DNA of 64,000 nucleotides from Macrotis lagotis (GCF_037893015.1 NC_133658.1:637108244-637172243), one strand, 5' to 3'; positions 25,015-36,406 are shown, numbered from the stretch's first letter. The notes: a model not told the origin generated them from the letters alone. Made by a program: numbers and translations.

Positions 25015-25450
25015 CATCCTTCTCCCTTCTCACAAACCCTCTTTTCCGAATTATCTGGACATATATACAAGGATGCATATGTGTATATATTAATAGGTTA
25101 GAGGTTTTGCAACAATTTTACTTTCCAACTAGTTGTCACCAGATTCTACTGAATATTTTGATCCATGAAATTCTAGTCAGCAGCTTTCCATTAGCATTTC
25201 CATAGGGAATTAATTTGGGACAGATTTCTAGGGAATTTCCTGACATGTGACAATGCAGACCCTTTCATGATCCTGAGCAAGCTATTAGATCAGGAACCGT
25301 AGTCTTCTTAAACATTTTGTAAAAGACCAACTATTCCTAATAGACATACATTTTGTAGAAAGGAGAGCTCTACAATAGAGACAGAATTTTTCCTGGAAAA
25401 GATAGTACTGGCTATTGTCCTCTGGCCTTTCTACAATTCTAGGAAATGTC
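25015..25450. other. unassigned sequence
   Basis: Nothing recognised. Confidence 0.4.
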
Positions 25451-25451
25451 C

Positions 25452-25682
25452 TAGGATGGTTAGATGGCCCAGTTGATAGCATTCCCTGAAGTCAGGAGAA
25501 CCTGAGTTCAAATGTGGCCTCAGATACTTACTGTCTGTGTGACCTTAGGTAAATCACTTAATCTATTTGCCTCAGTTTTCTCATCTGTAAAATGAGTTGG
25601 AGAAGTCAATGGCAAATCATTGCAGTATTTTTTGCCAAGAAAATCCCACATAGGGTCAGGAAGAGTCAATTGAATGCCTAAA
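25452..25682 (+). mobile_element. MAR1-like CORE-SINE with BovB-like tail
   Basis: Plus-strand copy: tRNA-like head with 'cctgagttcaaatgtggcct', CORE 'ttgcctcagttttctcatct' and 'aaaatgagttggagaagtca', then the tail 'ttttgccaagaaaatcccac' and 'atagggtcaggaagagtcaa'. The tail resembles the 3' end of BovB/RTE LINEs, the presumed source of its mobilising machinery. Confidence 0.85.
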
Positions 25683-26330
25683 AAACCAACAAACAAGTGT
25701 GGTTCAAACCATTAATTTTTTTTATTTGTTTTCTTTACTGTGCAGGAGAAACAAAGGGAGAAACTGATTCCACTAATTTAGTGTTTTGGGGCTTAATCCA
25801 AAAAAAGCCAAATTCCTTTTTCTGAATTCTCTGATTCCCATGAAAAGGCCCCAGGATTCTCTCTTAACTCACTAAATACTTCAGATCTTCTGCAAACACA
25901 GAAGTTTGATGGAAATTTTTCAACAGCTTACCATTGCTGACTGGACATCTTTACATGACAAACACCAGATGGCAAAAATCAGTTGAGAGTCACAAGCCTG
26001 AGATGATTTTACTCTTACATTGTCATTTTCTGTTAATTATTAAAAAATAAAAATAAAAGACCAAAATTGCTTCACAATATCATTTGTGTTAGAAAAATAT
26101 AACACAATAAATACTTTAGCTAAAAGTTTACACTCTAATCTACAGGGGCAACTTCAAAACACATTAAATGTCTGTATGATTTTTAAACCAACATTTTGGT
26201 TTCCAGTAATGCTTTTCACCACTATTCTATTTGCAGATTTCCTGCTTAACTGCTGTCTGCAAAAATATTGTAATAACACAGCTTTTTTGATTAACAAACA
26301 ACCAATAACCAAGAACCCGTAGTGACTATC
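25683..26330. other. unassigned sequence
   Basis: No repeat recognised. The 78-codon frame at 26086-26322 has no known motif. Confidence 0.4.
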
Positions 26331-26334
26331 ATCC

Positions 26335-26660
26335 TTATGTAAATAAAAAGCTTATTTTTGCTCCCTAATAGCTGAACATAACAATGAAATGCTCTTAATA
26401 AGTTTCAAGAGGCTAAGACCAAGAAATCAATTTGCTGAATGCCCTTTTCAATGACCGCACAGCATGGCTACGGCTGTATTCTGACATGTTTGCGTTGTTA
26501 TTTGGCTGTAAACAAAATGAACAGATCTGTCATTGAAATTTAAACAGATAAAGATTGGTTACATAAACTGAAAGATTCTAAACCCAGTTCAGTATTATCA
26601 ACCATCTGAAGAAGCTAGTACAGCTAAACAAAGTTGGATTGTTTTTCCAAAGAAGTAGGA
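26335..26660. promoter_or_regulatory. candidate conserved non-coding island
   Basis: Repeat-free, with balanced sequence such as 'tgaatgcccttttcaatgac', 'cagcatggctacggctgtat', 'gcgttgttatttggctgtaa' and 'ctgtcattgaaatttaaaca'. It contains retained CpGs in CpG-poor surroundings, AACAAT-like SOX words and GATAAAG. These traits recall vertebrate developmental enhancers. Function is inference from texture alone. Confidence 0.35.
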
Positions 26661-26756
26661 TTAACTGTGAAAATCATAATCTTTGGTTTTTGTTACAAAT
26701 TCTAAGGAATAAAAAATAACTACAAAAATGGCAGAATTACATAGATTAACATAAAG

Positions 26757-26785
26757 CATCATATATATATATATATATATATATA
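26757..26785. repeat. (AT)n microsatellite
   Basis: About 13 uninterrupted AT units. Confidence 0.95.
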
Positions 26786-27625
26786 ATCATAGTGGGGGTA
26801 GGTGGGGGTAATTATCTTCTCTAGCTAGCAATAATTCAAATCCCACATATTTTTTGCCCTTCAAAATTTCGACCCTTTGATTCCCAGGGGAGAGAAATTT
26901 ATTTATAAGGAAGACAGTTAAAAATAAGAAAACATGGCTATGGAATAGAAGAAAATAATATTGTTCAAATAATTGTGTCATGCTAACAATACTTATTCAT
27001 GCCTTTTATTTTGGTGTTTCATCTTGAAATTTCATGAGAAAATGTCCTGATAATTATTACAAATCAGGTTTAAAAGACTAAGATATCAATTTGTTTTTAT
27101 AATAAATAGACAACTCTAGGACTCTCACACAAATATCGACAAATATTTCCAAATCCTTAGAAAGCAAAAGATGCATTTTGGGGGGAAAGGGATAGAGGAT
27201 TATTACATTCCTATCTTTTTTTGGTGTGTTCATTGCATTAACTTAACAACTATTTGTGATTATTGCTAATAATAAGCATAGTTTGGTAGCTGAAATCTAA
27301 AAAAAATGGAATATAATTTATTTATATGTTCCTGTTGTCCTAAATTGTTAATATTTGTGATTAAACCTAATTAATTTTAACATTCCAGAATCAAGTCAAG
27401 AAGTATTTACAGAATCATCTAAGGACCTTCTTCTGAAAAGGAAGCATTTAACCCTGAGCTCTCAAATGAGCTTTAAAAAAACTTATTAAATGAAAATTTT
27501 CAGTTCAGAATCTGAAGTTCAAATATTAATCAGCGGCACAGAAAAAATCTGATCAAAACTGTAATTTTCACCTTCCTTTTGGACTAAAAACTATCATATT
27601 ATAAATTTTCATATCAAAAAACTTC
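26786..27625. other. unassigned AT-rich sequence
   Basis: No repeat or coding signal recognised. Confidence 0.45.
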
Positions 27626-27627
27626 AT

Positions 27628-27776
27628 AGGGTCAGCTAGAGGGTGCAGTGGACAGAGCATTGGCCCTGGATTCAGGAGGACCTGAGTTTAAATCCAACCT
27701 CAGTCACTTAATAATTACCTAGTTGTGGGACCTTGGACAAGTCCCTTAACCCCATTGCCTTGCAAAAACTAAAAAA
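27628..27776 (+). mobile_element. tRNA-derived marsupial-type SINE
   Basis: 'gggtcagctagagggtgcag', 'aggaggacctgagtttaaat', 'cacttaataattacctagtt' and 'aaccccattgccttgcaaaa' give a full plus-strand copy with an A-rich tail. Confidence 0.9.
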
Positions 27777-28378
27777 AATCCAAAGTAAAAACCAAAAAAT
27801 AACCTTCACAAAGATAACTGATAAATAATGTGCTATATAATGATAAAATATAGACTTCAAATAAAACAATAAAGATTTCTTTTCCAAACATCCCATAATC
27901 CTCCTATCCTTAAATGACCATTCACAACTTAATGAGGATAATGACTTTAGCTCTCTAAGAAATATCAAAATGTTCCTTTCTGTTTAGCACATCGCTGAGA
28001 TACTCAGATTCTTTTTTCTGAAATATGTATAACTCAACCTTTAAGGTTCAAGTACTGCATATATTTATACATTGTTTGTTATTGTAATTCTCAGAACTAG
28101 CTAAAGTAAAGTCTGATAATATAACTTAAAACCAAGTAATATTACTTAATATTTTGTATGAATTTTGTATTTTCTTATTTGTGCATACATATTTCTCTCA
28201 ATCCCAGAACAATATAAACTACTTGAGAGAAGGACTTACCAGTACTATGTCACCCATATAATAAACAGTTAGGAAATGGTTATTTCACTTCATCAAATCA
28301 GCCCTTTCTTCAGATTTATTTGACTTCTTTTTTACTATCCCTAATAATTTAATGGCATTAATCTTTCTTATATTCTAA
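27777..28378. other. unassigned sequence
   Basis: Nothing recognised. A minus-strand 86-codon frame (27708-27968) is partly SINE. Confidence 0.45.
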
Positions 28379-28379
28379 A

Positions 28380-28615
28380 GTATCCATAGCAATATCTTCG
28401 TGGTAGCAAAGATTGGAAAGTGCAACCGTTCAGTTGGAGAGACAACTAAAAAAAAAGAAAATGGTACATGAATACATTGTTTAGTAAGAAATGACAATAT
28501 GAAGAATTCAGAGAAACATGGAGAAATGTATACAAACTGATGGAAATAAAAGAAAAAAATAAAAGATCAAAATACTAAATGACGATGTTACTGTAAGAAA
28601 AGATAACAAAAAAAA
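28380..28615 (+). repeat. L1 LINE 3' fragment
   Basis: 'atatcttcgtggtagcaaag', 'tttagtaagaaatgacaata', 'ttcagagaaacatggagaaa' and 'acaaactgatggaaataaaa' follow L1 ORF2 C terminus and early 3'UTR in plus orientation. Confidence 0.75.
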
Positions 28616-29238
28616 TAAGTTGAGTGTCAAGTCATCTGGTCACTAGATTTGATTGTGAGCAACCAGTCCCAGAATATACCTTGATTCTGTGGGCAAAGAG
28701 ATAAGGTAAGTAGATGAAAATGGATGTTGTTGTTGTCAGATGCAGTTACTGTTGTTGGTCCATTTCACTTAATCCTCCCTTAGTAAGGTTTTATATTTGG
28801 AGTTAGCAGAAAAAAAGGATGCATTCATAAATGACTACAATGTAAAAAGAAAGGACATTAAAATGAAAAATATAAAACATACATTACAAAAAATGGGTCT
28901 TACAATATTGGGATTTTTATTCATATTAATCTTTATATGTGTGATAAGTTTTGTTTTGTTTGGAATATAGAGATACCTACCTCACTGTCTGACACTCACT
29001 CTGTTTCCTCTTATACTTTAGCCTAAGTAGAAAAGTTTTCGGACAAAAATAATAATAATGAAAGGTGGAAAAAGGAAAGCAAAATCTATGTAAAGACAAC
29101 CATTTACTCAAAGGTGAAAATAGTACCATCTCACTAGAAAATAAAGTCTAGAAAATGAAGATTCCTTTCAATGATAGATAGGAATTGAACTATGAGTTCA
29201 ATTTTAATTACTTTCAATATTTGAAAGAAAAACTAAAG
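28616..29238. other. unassigned sequence
   Basis: No repeat or gene recognised. Confidence 0.4.
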
Positions 29239-29239
29239 A

Positions 29240-29572
29240 GCTCCAATTTTTTGTAGGCTTATGTGTAACTTTTTTCAGCCAAACTAAATGAAGTATTTTA
29301 TCATGCAAAATTATTGTACTGCACAAACATTGCTGCCAGATTGACAGGGTAGGCTGTAATGGCTCTAAGAGAACTGTGATGATTTATAGGGTCTCTAATC
29401 CGTGAACTAAAAAGGATTTGCAAGATAGATGAGCCAACTTGGCCTAACAGGTCAAAAATTCACTTTTTAGAAAGTTGCTAAATATGGCATTGGATAAACA
29501 AAAAGCATTTTCAAATTGAACACACCACTCTTACTTATTCTTCAGAAGCATAACACATTGTACGTTAAGAAG
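29240..29572. promoter_or_regulatory. candidate conserved non-coding island
   Basis: Repeat-free, moderately balanced composition with words such as 'gctgccagattgacagggta', 'ggctgtaatggctctaagag', 'actgtgatgatttatagggt' and 'ctctaatccgtgaactaaaa'. The AAATTATTG and TGATTTAT words are homeodomain/HOX-like. Regulatory role is inference. Confidence 0.3.
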
Positions 29573-29616
29573 CAAATTTTCCCATAAGAAATATACATAC
29601 ACATTGGTCTTGATTT

Positions 29617-29817
29617 CTCCCTCTCTGTCTCTTCCCTGCTTTCCTCCTTTCCTTCTGCATCCTTCTCCTCCATCCTTCTTTCTCCCTTTTCTTTCTTTTC
29701 TTCTCTCCTACTCTCCTCCCTTCTATCTTTTCATTTTTCTCTCTCCTCTTTTTTTTATTTCTTCTCTGTTCTCTCTGTTTATTATTTAATTTTCTTTCTC
29801 CTTTCCTTTCTTTTTCT
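29617..29817. repeat. 200-bp polypyrimidine/polypurine tract
   Basis: The plus strand is almost entirely C and T across 200 bases, with few interruptions. The 100-codon minus-strand frame (29565-29867), rich in R/K/E, and the 61-codon plus-strand frame are artefacts of this bias. Confidence 0.95.
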
Positions 29818-29874
29818 AAATCAATAAGGTAGGAATGAACCAGCTGCTCACTTCTGGGAAATTTCACTAACTTT

Positions 29875-30142
29875 TTCAGGTCTAGTACAGATTTATTCTA
29901 TAATTACCCATGCTCAGAGACCAAACAATTGTAAGAACTAGTCCAAAAATGACACCTACTCACACCAGTTGGTGCAGTTACTGTTGCAATTACAATGAGG
30001 AATCCATCTGGTTTTTTTTCCTGCCTTTGCAATTGACTATGTAAAAACCAGTGCATTGGCCTGACCAAATGTTACAGCTCAAAAAATTCTGAAACAGTTT
30101 GCTGTTTTCTATGGTAGAACTCCATAGTGAGAGTAATATCAG
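29875..30142. promoter_or_regulatory. candidate conserved non-coding island
   Basis: Repeat-free sequence with 'ctataattacccatgctcag', 'cagttactgttgcaattaca' and 'cctgcctttgcaattgacta', including homeodomain (TAATTA-like) and C/EBP-like TTGCAAT words. It lies just beyond the pyrimidine tract and the preceding candidate island. Function is inference. Confidence 0.3.
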
Positions 30143-30239
30143 GAAATTTTGACTATATGTATTGAATGCTTAGGAATATCTTAGAACTGATCTATATTTC
30201 TCTTCCATTGAGAGTAGCAGATGCAATTGTTTCTGAACA

Positions 30240-30363
30240 TCAGTACATACATACATATGTATGTAAACACACACATTTATACACAAATGTGTGCATGTAT
30301 ATATTATATATGTTCTTATATATGTATATATGTGTGTGTATATATGTGTATATATATGTTCTT
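30240..30363. repeat. TA/TG/CA compound microsatellite
   Basis: CATACATACATATG then ACACAC, then long TATATGTG alternation. Open frames of both strands here are simple-sequence artefacts. Confidence 0.9.
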
Positions 30364-31410
30364 ATAGAGTACATTTTTAAAAAGTTGAGACCATGGTATA
30401 TTTGAAAACACATGAACTCTTTAAAAGGCAATTTGGCAAGAAGTAGGGGGTCTATGGGTGTGGAATATTATATATATGCTGGTACATTACTTTGTCATTT
30501 GACTATTCTTTGTTCCAGGAGAATGAACATGGATGAGTGCACCGGGGAGAAGGAGAAGGGAAAGTGTATATCCTAAAATGTTTGTGATCAAAAAGCAAAA
30601 AGCATCACAAATATCTTAAAGGCATTTCAACCTAATAGCTAAAGGATAGTGAACCACTTATACTACAATTGAACAAGAGTATATTCTTTATAGGGAATAG
30701 AATTTATATGCTATTTCTTTTCCTCAAGTGTAGAATTTGTGATAGATTCATATACCTTTTCTCCTCCATTCTCCATTATTCTAATTTTCTAACCTTTGAT
30801 AGAGATACAGTCTCTAAGTTATACAACATTTGATTACGGGAAGCTTTGGTTAGTGTTAATGGCTGCCATGCAGCTACCTAAAATAATACATTTAGCTCTG
30901 TCACTCCTATTTATATAGCCTAGATTCTAATGAGAAATGTTCTTCCTCTCCCCCCGCCCCCCCATGGCCCTTTACTTTCTCTAAAAGGAAATGGATGAGT
31001 AGCTGACTGATTATTTGGGAGACTATGCTGATCCCACTTATCCTATTGTCCTTCCTCCCTTATTTCAAAAGGGTTAAGCACTTGGAAAAGGGTGTTCAGG
31101 GAATAGGATGGACACTTTGTGAAGAGCACTTAGAGATACCTGCTAATTATGGAAATAAATTGAGACATCTGATTTCTTAGCCATGTAAAATGTAGTCTCT
31201 TGATTGTATTGGGAGGGAGCAATTTAGCTACATCCAGTTACTTGCATCGGGGAAGAAAGTCCTATAGTAACTTCCTGGAAGCAAGTCCTTCTTATAGAAA
31301 AGTACCACACCAATCAACCAAATGCTTGGAGGCATGGGTTGCATAATTATGTTTATTATAATGAGAGTTAAGTTGTGCAAGGCATATTCTTTTCCCCTTG
31401 CCTACCAGGA
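30364..31410. other. unassigned 1-kb stretch
   Basis: No repeat family recognised. A short poly-C run is at 30950-30963. Confidence 0.45.
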
Positions 31411-31411
31411 C

Positions 31412-31492
31412 GCTAGGTAACAGTATGGAAAGGGTCCTGGCATTAGAGGCAGAAAATTGTGAGTTCAAATCCTACTTCAGACGTTTACCATA
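31412..31492 (+). repeat. MIR-class SINE, 5' half, split by a transposon
   Basis: 'cagtatggaaagggtcctgg', 'cattagaggcagaaaattgt' and 'gagttcaaatcctacttcag' are the tRNA-like head and B box. The match stops at about 31492 in the middle of the expected 'cacttactagctgtgtaacc' region and resumes at 32181. Confidence 0.8.
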
Positions 31493-32180
31493 TATAGTGG
31501 TTGTAGAATTTTTTACTTGAATATTCTGCTTTCTCATGCTTCTTTTTGCACTCACGGTTATAGATTTTTTGTTTAATTTTTGTTATAAATATCTTAGGTT
31601 ACATTTTGCCATGTTTGCCCAGAGATGTCTCAGAAAAGATTTTTGTACAGTGCTAAATTCAAGTTCAAAATGGTCCAGTTTGTAAAAGTGAATGGAAATC
31701 GTGCTGTTGAACATCAGTTTGGTTCTCCTCTACCTGAGAAAACAATGCAAGACTGACTATGGGAAGAAGTAACCCTACCAAAAATGCCCTGGCAGAAGAA
31801 GACCATGGGAGGCAAGTTAGCAAAATGGTCTGATTTAGAGAGGGAACTGAAGAGATGGATTGAAGAGCAAAGGGCAAGTAGAATCCCTGTGTCCACAAAG
31901 CTGATTCAGCAGGAGGCCAGAAGAATTGCTAATGAGAAAGAAGTTTACTGATTTCAAAGGAAGACCCAACTGGTGCTTCAGGTTCATGAAACAGAATGGA
32001 CTAAGCATGCATCCATACACCAGACTTGCCCAACAGATGTCTGAAACCTATGAGCAGAAGGTCTTTGAATCTCATGATGAATAAAACTTGAGCTCAAAAA
32101 CTTTATGAAATATATTTTTTTTCAAATTCCAGGCTCCAAAATTAAGGTGTGTCTTATACTTGGGAACAAATGGTACTGTC
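31493..32180 (+). mobile_element. pogo/Tigger-like DNA transposon, internally deleted
   Basis: Inserted at a TA inside a MIR-class SINE, with TA at both boundaries (31491-31496 region and 32181-32182). The ends show weak inverted similarity: 'tatagtggttgt ... tacttgaatat' on the left and, reverse-complemented, 'cagtaccatttgttcccaag' on the right. The right end carries 'aaattaaggtgtgtcttata', a motif familiar from pogo-family non-coding ends. Only the DNA-binding part of the transposase is present. The DDE catalytic region is missing, so it cannot transpose by itself. Confidence 0.8.
31625..32084 (+). pseudogene. pogo-like transposase N-terminal fragment (CENPB-type HTH)
   Basis: From ATG 31625 the frame reads as the N terminus of pogo/Tigger/JRK-CENPB-type transposases. 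A first helix-turn-helix region contains KFKMVQFVKVNGNRAVEHQF. It is followed by GGKLAKWSDLERELKRWIEE and STKLIQQEARRIANEKE, the second (CENPB-type) DNA-binding repeat. A stop (TGA) interrupts at about 31752, and frameshifts follow. After a further shift the frame reads DFKGRPNWCFRFMKQNGLSM and ends at TAA 32082-32084. About 150 codons remain. The DDE/D nuclease core is absent. Frame breaks show it is a dead fossil rather than a domesticated gene. Confidence 0.85.
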
Positions 32181-32348
32181 TATGTAACTCAATGTAAGAT
32201 ACTTAATATCTCCAAGCCTCAGTTTCTTCACCTGAAAAATAGAGATAAGAATAGGACCTACCAAATGGAATTGTTTCTAAGATCAAGCATAAAGTGTTTT
32301 TATCCTTCCAGAGCAATGTAAATGCTAGCTGTTATTATTATTATTATT
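32181..32348 (+). repeat. MIR-class SINE, 3' half, split by a transposon
   Basis: Resumes with 'tatgtaactcaatgtaagat', then 'ccaagcctcagtttcttcac', 'tctaagatcaagcataaagt' and a TTATTATTATT tail. It completes the element whose head is at 31412-31492. Confidence 0.8.
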
Positions 32349-32846
32349 TCGATTTTGTTACTAATGTTTCTGGGGTCAACAGCTGAGACCTCCTTAACAG
32401 CTAATTAATTCCCAGTGTTCTGTTGAATGTGGCATCCACTCATAACCTACCACTTTCCTAAACCAGATATTGGTCACAAAGGGGAATGACTAAAGGAAGG
32501 TATATACAAATGAATCAGTCCATAATATCATTTTGAAAAGCAACAAATACAAATACTTGTAAGATATTCCCAGTGTATTCTAAAGTGCAGATCAGTAGGA
32601 TCATTCCTAAAATAAATCCAGTGCCAATCATATTATATAAACTATATATCTTTCTATTGTGGTATGATTATAATTTTGCAAGGAACTAGAATTTTGGGAT
32701 GCCAGTGTCATATGAAGAATTTTTTTCAACAGTTTAATCTTTTTCATTTATTACTTTTAGGGACTGGCAATTTCACTGAAGTGGATACTGTTTCTAGCAA
32801 GTGAGATTAAAACTCATCCATGCTTTCTTAGGAACTAAAAGAAAGT
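32349..32846. other. unassigned sequence
   Basis: Nothing recognised. Confidence 0.4.
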
Positions 32847-32847
32847 T

Positions 32848-32856
32848 ATGATGATA

Positions 32857-32906
<50 letters not shown>

Positions 32907-32907
32907 C
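32848..32907. repeat. (GAT)n trinucleotide microsatellite
   Basis: About 20 GAT units with one early imperfection. Confidence 0.98.
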
Positions 32908-33830
32908 TCCAAAAGGAACAGCATCTCAGTGAAACTCTACAAAACACACTTTAAAGTAATTTCATGTCACTAGAAACCTAGACAAGGAAAGGGTTCATAG
33001 TTACACCAGCTAGCAGTCACCTTGTGGCTTTATTTAAATACAAAATGAGACAACATACCATAACTTTCCTTAGGAAAAGTACAATATAAAACATCCATAA
33101 GAATATTAAGATGCTAATAATATGCCACATGAGTGCAAAGCACAAAATGTTAAATGGTACTTCAGCATATAGCCAGGGAGAGACACAGAGTACATTCATA
33201 TGTTTAATATTATGTTAATGACAAATAGTGTAAACCCTCTAGCATTAATATTAAATAAATAATATCTAAAGAAACCAAAATTTATAGAAGAGGGATCATA
33301 TCTCCTTCCACTGTCATTTTTTATTATTGCACTCAACACACATAGAGTTCTGGATTCCTAATTAATCAAGTAAATTAATGGTTTCAAGTCATTCTCCTAT
33401 TTGACAAAGGATAGAGGAATGAGACTGAATAAGCATAAACTCATGCAGGATAGAAATGTAGAAAATGAGACTATTCTTATGGCAGCTGGAAACTGAGGTA
33501 TCCATATCCAAGTCTTAGTAGGAACAGGGAACTTAAAAATTCACTCTATTGATTTTGTTTTTGGCTTTTGATCAACTTTGCCCTGTCATTAATTAACAAA
33601 TACACATATATAGCTTTCACCAACTCACTGAAATACTATCCAATAGGCAGAGTGTATTAGACTTGAAATTTTCTGGTTATTCTTATAGTGATTTTATTTC
33701 CTGATAGAGATAAAGCAAGGTACCAGAAAATACAATAATACCTTCAGATACTAGCTGAAGGATTTTCTTGTCGAGAGATGGCATGGAAAGGGTGGGAGTA
33801 AGAATGTTAATTCAGAGTCATGCTCTGAGA
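32908..33830. other. unassigned sequence
   Basis: No repeat or gene recognised. The minus-strand 60-codon frame (33017-33199) carries no known motif. Confidence 0.45.
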
Positions 33831-33834
33831 GCTG

Positions 33835-34300
33835 TTGTCCCTGTCAGGGGCCAAGACCCCATCATTTCCCACCTGGATTATAACAGCAGCTTCCTAGCTA
33901 GCTTCCTTGATCTCTGGACTCTTGCTTTCCAATACATCCTGTTAACTATTCAACCGATCTCTCTTAAAAGCTGCTTTCATCATGTCACTGCCTGGATCAA
34001 CAACCTTCAATTGTGTCTAATTTCCTACTGCTTAGAGTTAAAATTCCTCTTTCTGTATTTAAAATCTCTATTCAATCTGACTCTCCCCTGCTTTTCCAAC
34101 ATTATTTTCCTCTGTGCCTCAATTTGCCCCTTCCATTTTAGCCAGGTTATGTTCTCCTCTTTAGCCATTCCATATTCTCATTCCTACCTCTATAATTTCA
34201 TTATGTTCCCAGAAAAGTTCTTTTTCCTGCTTTATCTCAGTGATTTTTTTAATCCTATGAGGAGTAACTTTTACCCTTTCCAAAAATCACAACCTTTTTA
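33835..34300 (+). repeat. L2 LINE, C-terminal ORF region
   Basis: The 180-codon open frame at 33768-34310 is the longest in the window but is mostly decayed L2. 'cacctggattataacagcag' corresponds to the L2 'LDYCNSLL'-type block, followed by 'catcatgtcactgcctggat', 'gagttaaaattcctctttct' and 'gccaggttatgttctcctct', in L2 order. The encoded cysteine of the block is lost. The frame being open is probably chance plus low TAA content in pyrimidine-rich DNA. Confidence 0.75.
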
Positions 34301-34850
34301 TCAGGGCTAAAATCTTAAGTGGAATTTATTTTGCCAGCACTACACTGAAAACAGTTACACAGAAGCTCTCAGAATGACACCAACAAAATGCTGTCAACTT
34401 TGGGGTGGAATTTAAAAATTTAACATGAACTCTGCTTACTCTTTTTCTACATCCCAAAAGGTGCCATCACTCTAATCCAGAGCACTCCTAAGACATTCTT
34501 TATTCCTCTTTTGGTTGGCCCCTGGAGTCAGATAGTTTAAATTACTATGTCAGGGTGGAAAGAATGAAGCTCATGGGATTTCAGCATACTTGGTCTAAGA
34601 TTCATGATGATTTTGAACTGAAGAACCTCAGAGTTCTTGTACTCTATCTTGTCCCTCCTTTCCCTTTCATGAAGTACAGCACATGAACCACTGCAGATAA
34701 CTGTGAATCTACTCTATTTTTCTAGAGCACGAGTGGAAAAGATTTTGCAACCCTCATGGAAACTTAGAATATTTAAAATAATTTTTTTCAGAAAATCTTT
34801 TATCTTCATGAATTTCTCCATATTCAATTTGAACTAACTTCCTTCTCCTC
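34301..34850. other. unassigned sequence
   Basis: Nothing recognised. Confidence 0.45.
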
Positions 34851-34851
34851 C

Positions 34852-34855
<4 letters not shown>

Positions 34856-34919
<64 letters not shown>

Positions 34920-34966
34920 GACAGAGAGAGACAGAGAGAGACAGAGAGAGAGAGAGACAGAGAGAA
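34856..34966. repeat. (GA)n compound microsatellite with ACAGAGAG units
   Basis: About 27 GA units followed by four or five regularly spaced ACAGAGAG units of 10 bases. The serine/leucine-rich minus-strand frames over it are artefacts. Confidence 0.98.
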
Positions 34967-36400
34967 GTAAAACATTATTATACTTCTTGGAATTTTCCAT
35001 GTGAGGCAAAAGTCATATTTCTCTCACCAATATTTCCTACAGGGAAATGCTAAGGAAATCTTTAGGAACATCAAATGTAGACCTGTAGGTAGTCACACAT
35101 CTATCTGGTGATGATGACTACCAAATTATAGACACTATAATAAGAGTAGATCTTTCTTGTAGCTAGGCCTCCTACTTCTGTTATTATTTTTCCTCTTCAC
35201 CTTGAAAATGTCTTTCAATGATGAGAGCTTTTTTATCTCTGATCATATATAGAAAGGTTATAAGGCAAATTCTGTATTCTTATTTGGGGGTGGTGAGATA
35301 GAAAAAGGAATTAGGGAGGTACAATTACATAGAGCAATAAGGCTTTCATCTAAACCCCGAAGTTAATAGATTAAAGGTACACTATTTTTAATCCATAAAA
35401 TGTACTATCTACTCACTGATCTGGGTTTTCAGTATCCCACATTAAACAATGAAAAGCACAATTAAATCAAACATTTAATGAGCACTTATTAAGTGCCTGC
35501 TTTATAATAGTCACTACCCTAGACATAGGGGAATACAATGACTAATAACAAAACAAAACAAAACAAAAAACCAACCACTCCATGCATTCACCCCCAGCAA
35601 AAATATTAAGCTCTACTGAAAGAAGAGCAGTTGAAGAAATATGTGTTCATAGAAGAAAATACAAACAAAGTAAAAAATAAAATCTTTGGAAAACGAGAAC
35701 AACCACAGTTAGGGGAAGGATCAGGAAAGATTTTATATGTGAAGTCATACCAGTTTCTTTTTTTCTATAAAATCACCAAGCAAAGGGGGTCATTTTTTTC
35801 ACCAAATATACTAAACTGTTATTGAATTAATTAGAATTTTGGAATTATATTAATAATCTCATTTTATTGAATATTCACAAAATCTTTATGAGAAAAAATA
35901 CTTTTCTCTGTTTAACTGTAAGAAACATGTATAACTTTTATTAGATTACTATCAAGAAAGAAAAGGAGGGAGAAAAATATAGAACTTAAAACATTACTAA
36001 AAATAATTGTTGATAACTATCTTTGCATGTAGTTTTAAAAATAAATAAATTTATTTATAAAAATAAACAGCTCACGTTTCTTCTTTTTTTCTTCTTTCAT
36101 TTTTTTCAAGTGGTAGTCTACTCATTTCCTTTTAGCACATATTTGAACTGTTGATATGTGGAAGAAGCTCTGACAAATAGAAGGAGCACACCATCTAAAA
36201 TAATATGCAGGTAAAGTAAACAAAACAACCTTTGTACAGGATAAATAGGTAAAAATTAACAGAAGAAAAGGATTGGAATTAGGAAGGGTTGGGGAAGGCT
36301 TCATGTAGATGAAGAGACTCTAATTGGAACTTAAAGGAACAATTTTGTACTTACAGAGAATCCAGAGAAAAATGGGAACAAACTTAGAGTACATGGGAAT
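34967..36400. other. unassigned 1.4-kb stretch
   Basis: No gene. About 35465-35535 ('gagcacttattaagtgcctg ... gacataggggaatacaatga') is another patch of the unnamed old mammalian motif. An (AAAAC)n run is at 35550-35572. Confidence 0.45.
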
Positions 36401-36406
36401 AATTAA

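Noticed and set aside
29565..29867. 100-codon R/K/E-rich minus-strand frame as a nuclear protein
   Set aside because: It is produced by the 200-bp polypurine strand; composition alone keeps it open.
33768..34310. Longest open frame (180 codons) as a real gene
   Set aside because: It lies mostly over an L2 LINE relic, starts in unrelated sequence and lacks any recognised domain.
34754..35009. Serine/leucine-rich frames
   Set aside because: They translate the (GA)n repeat.
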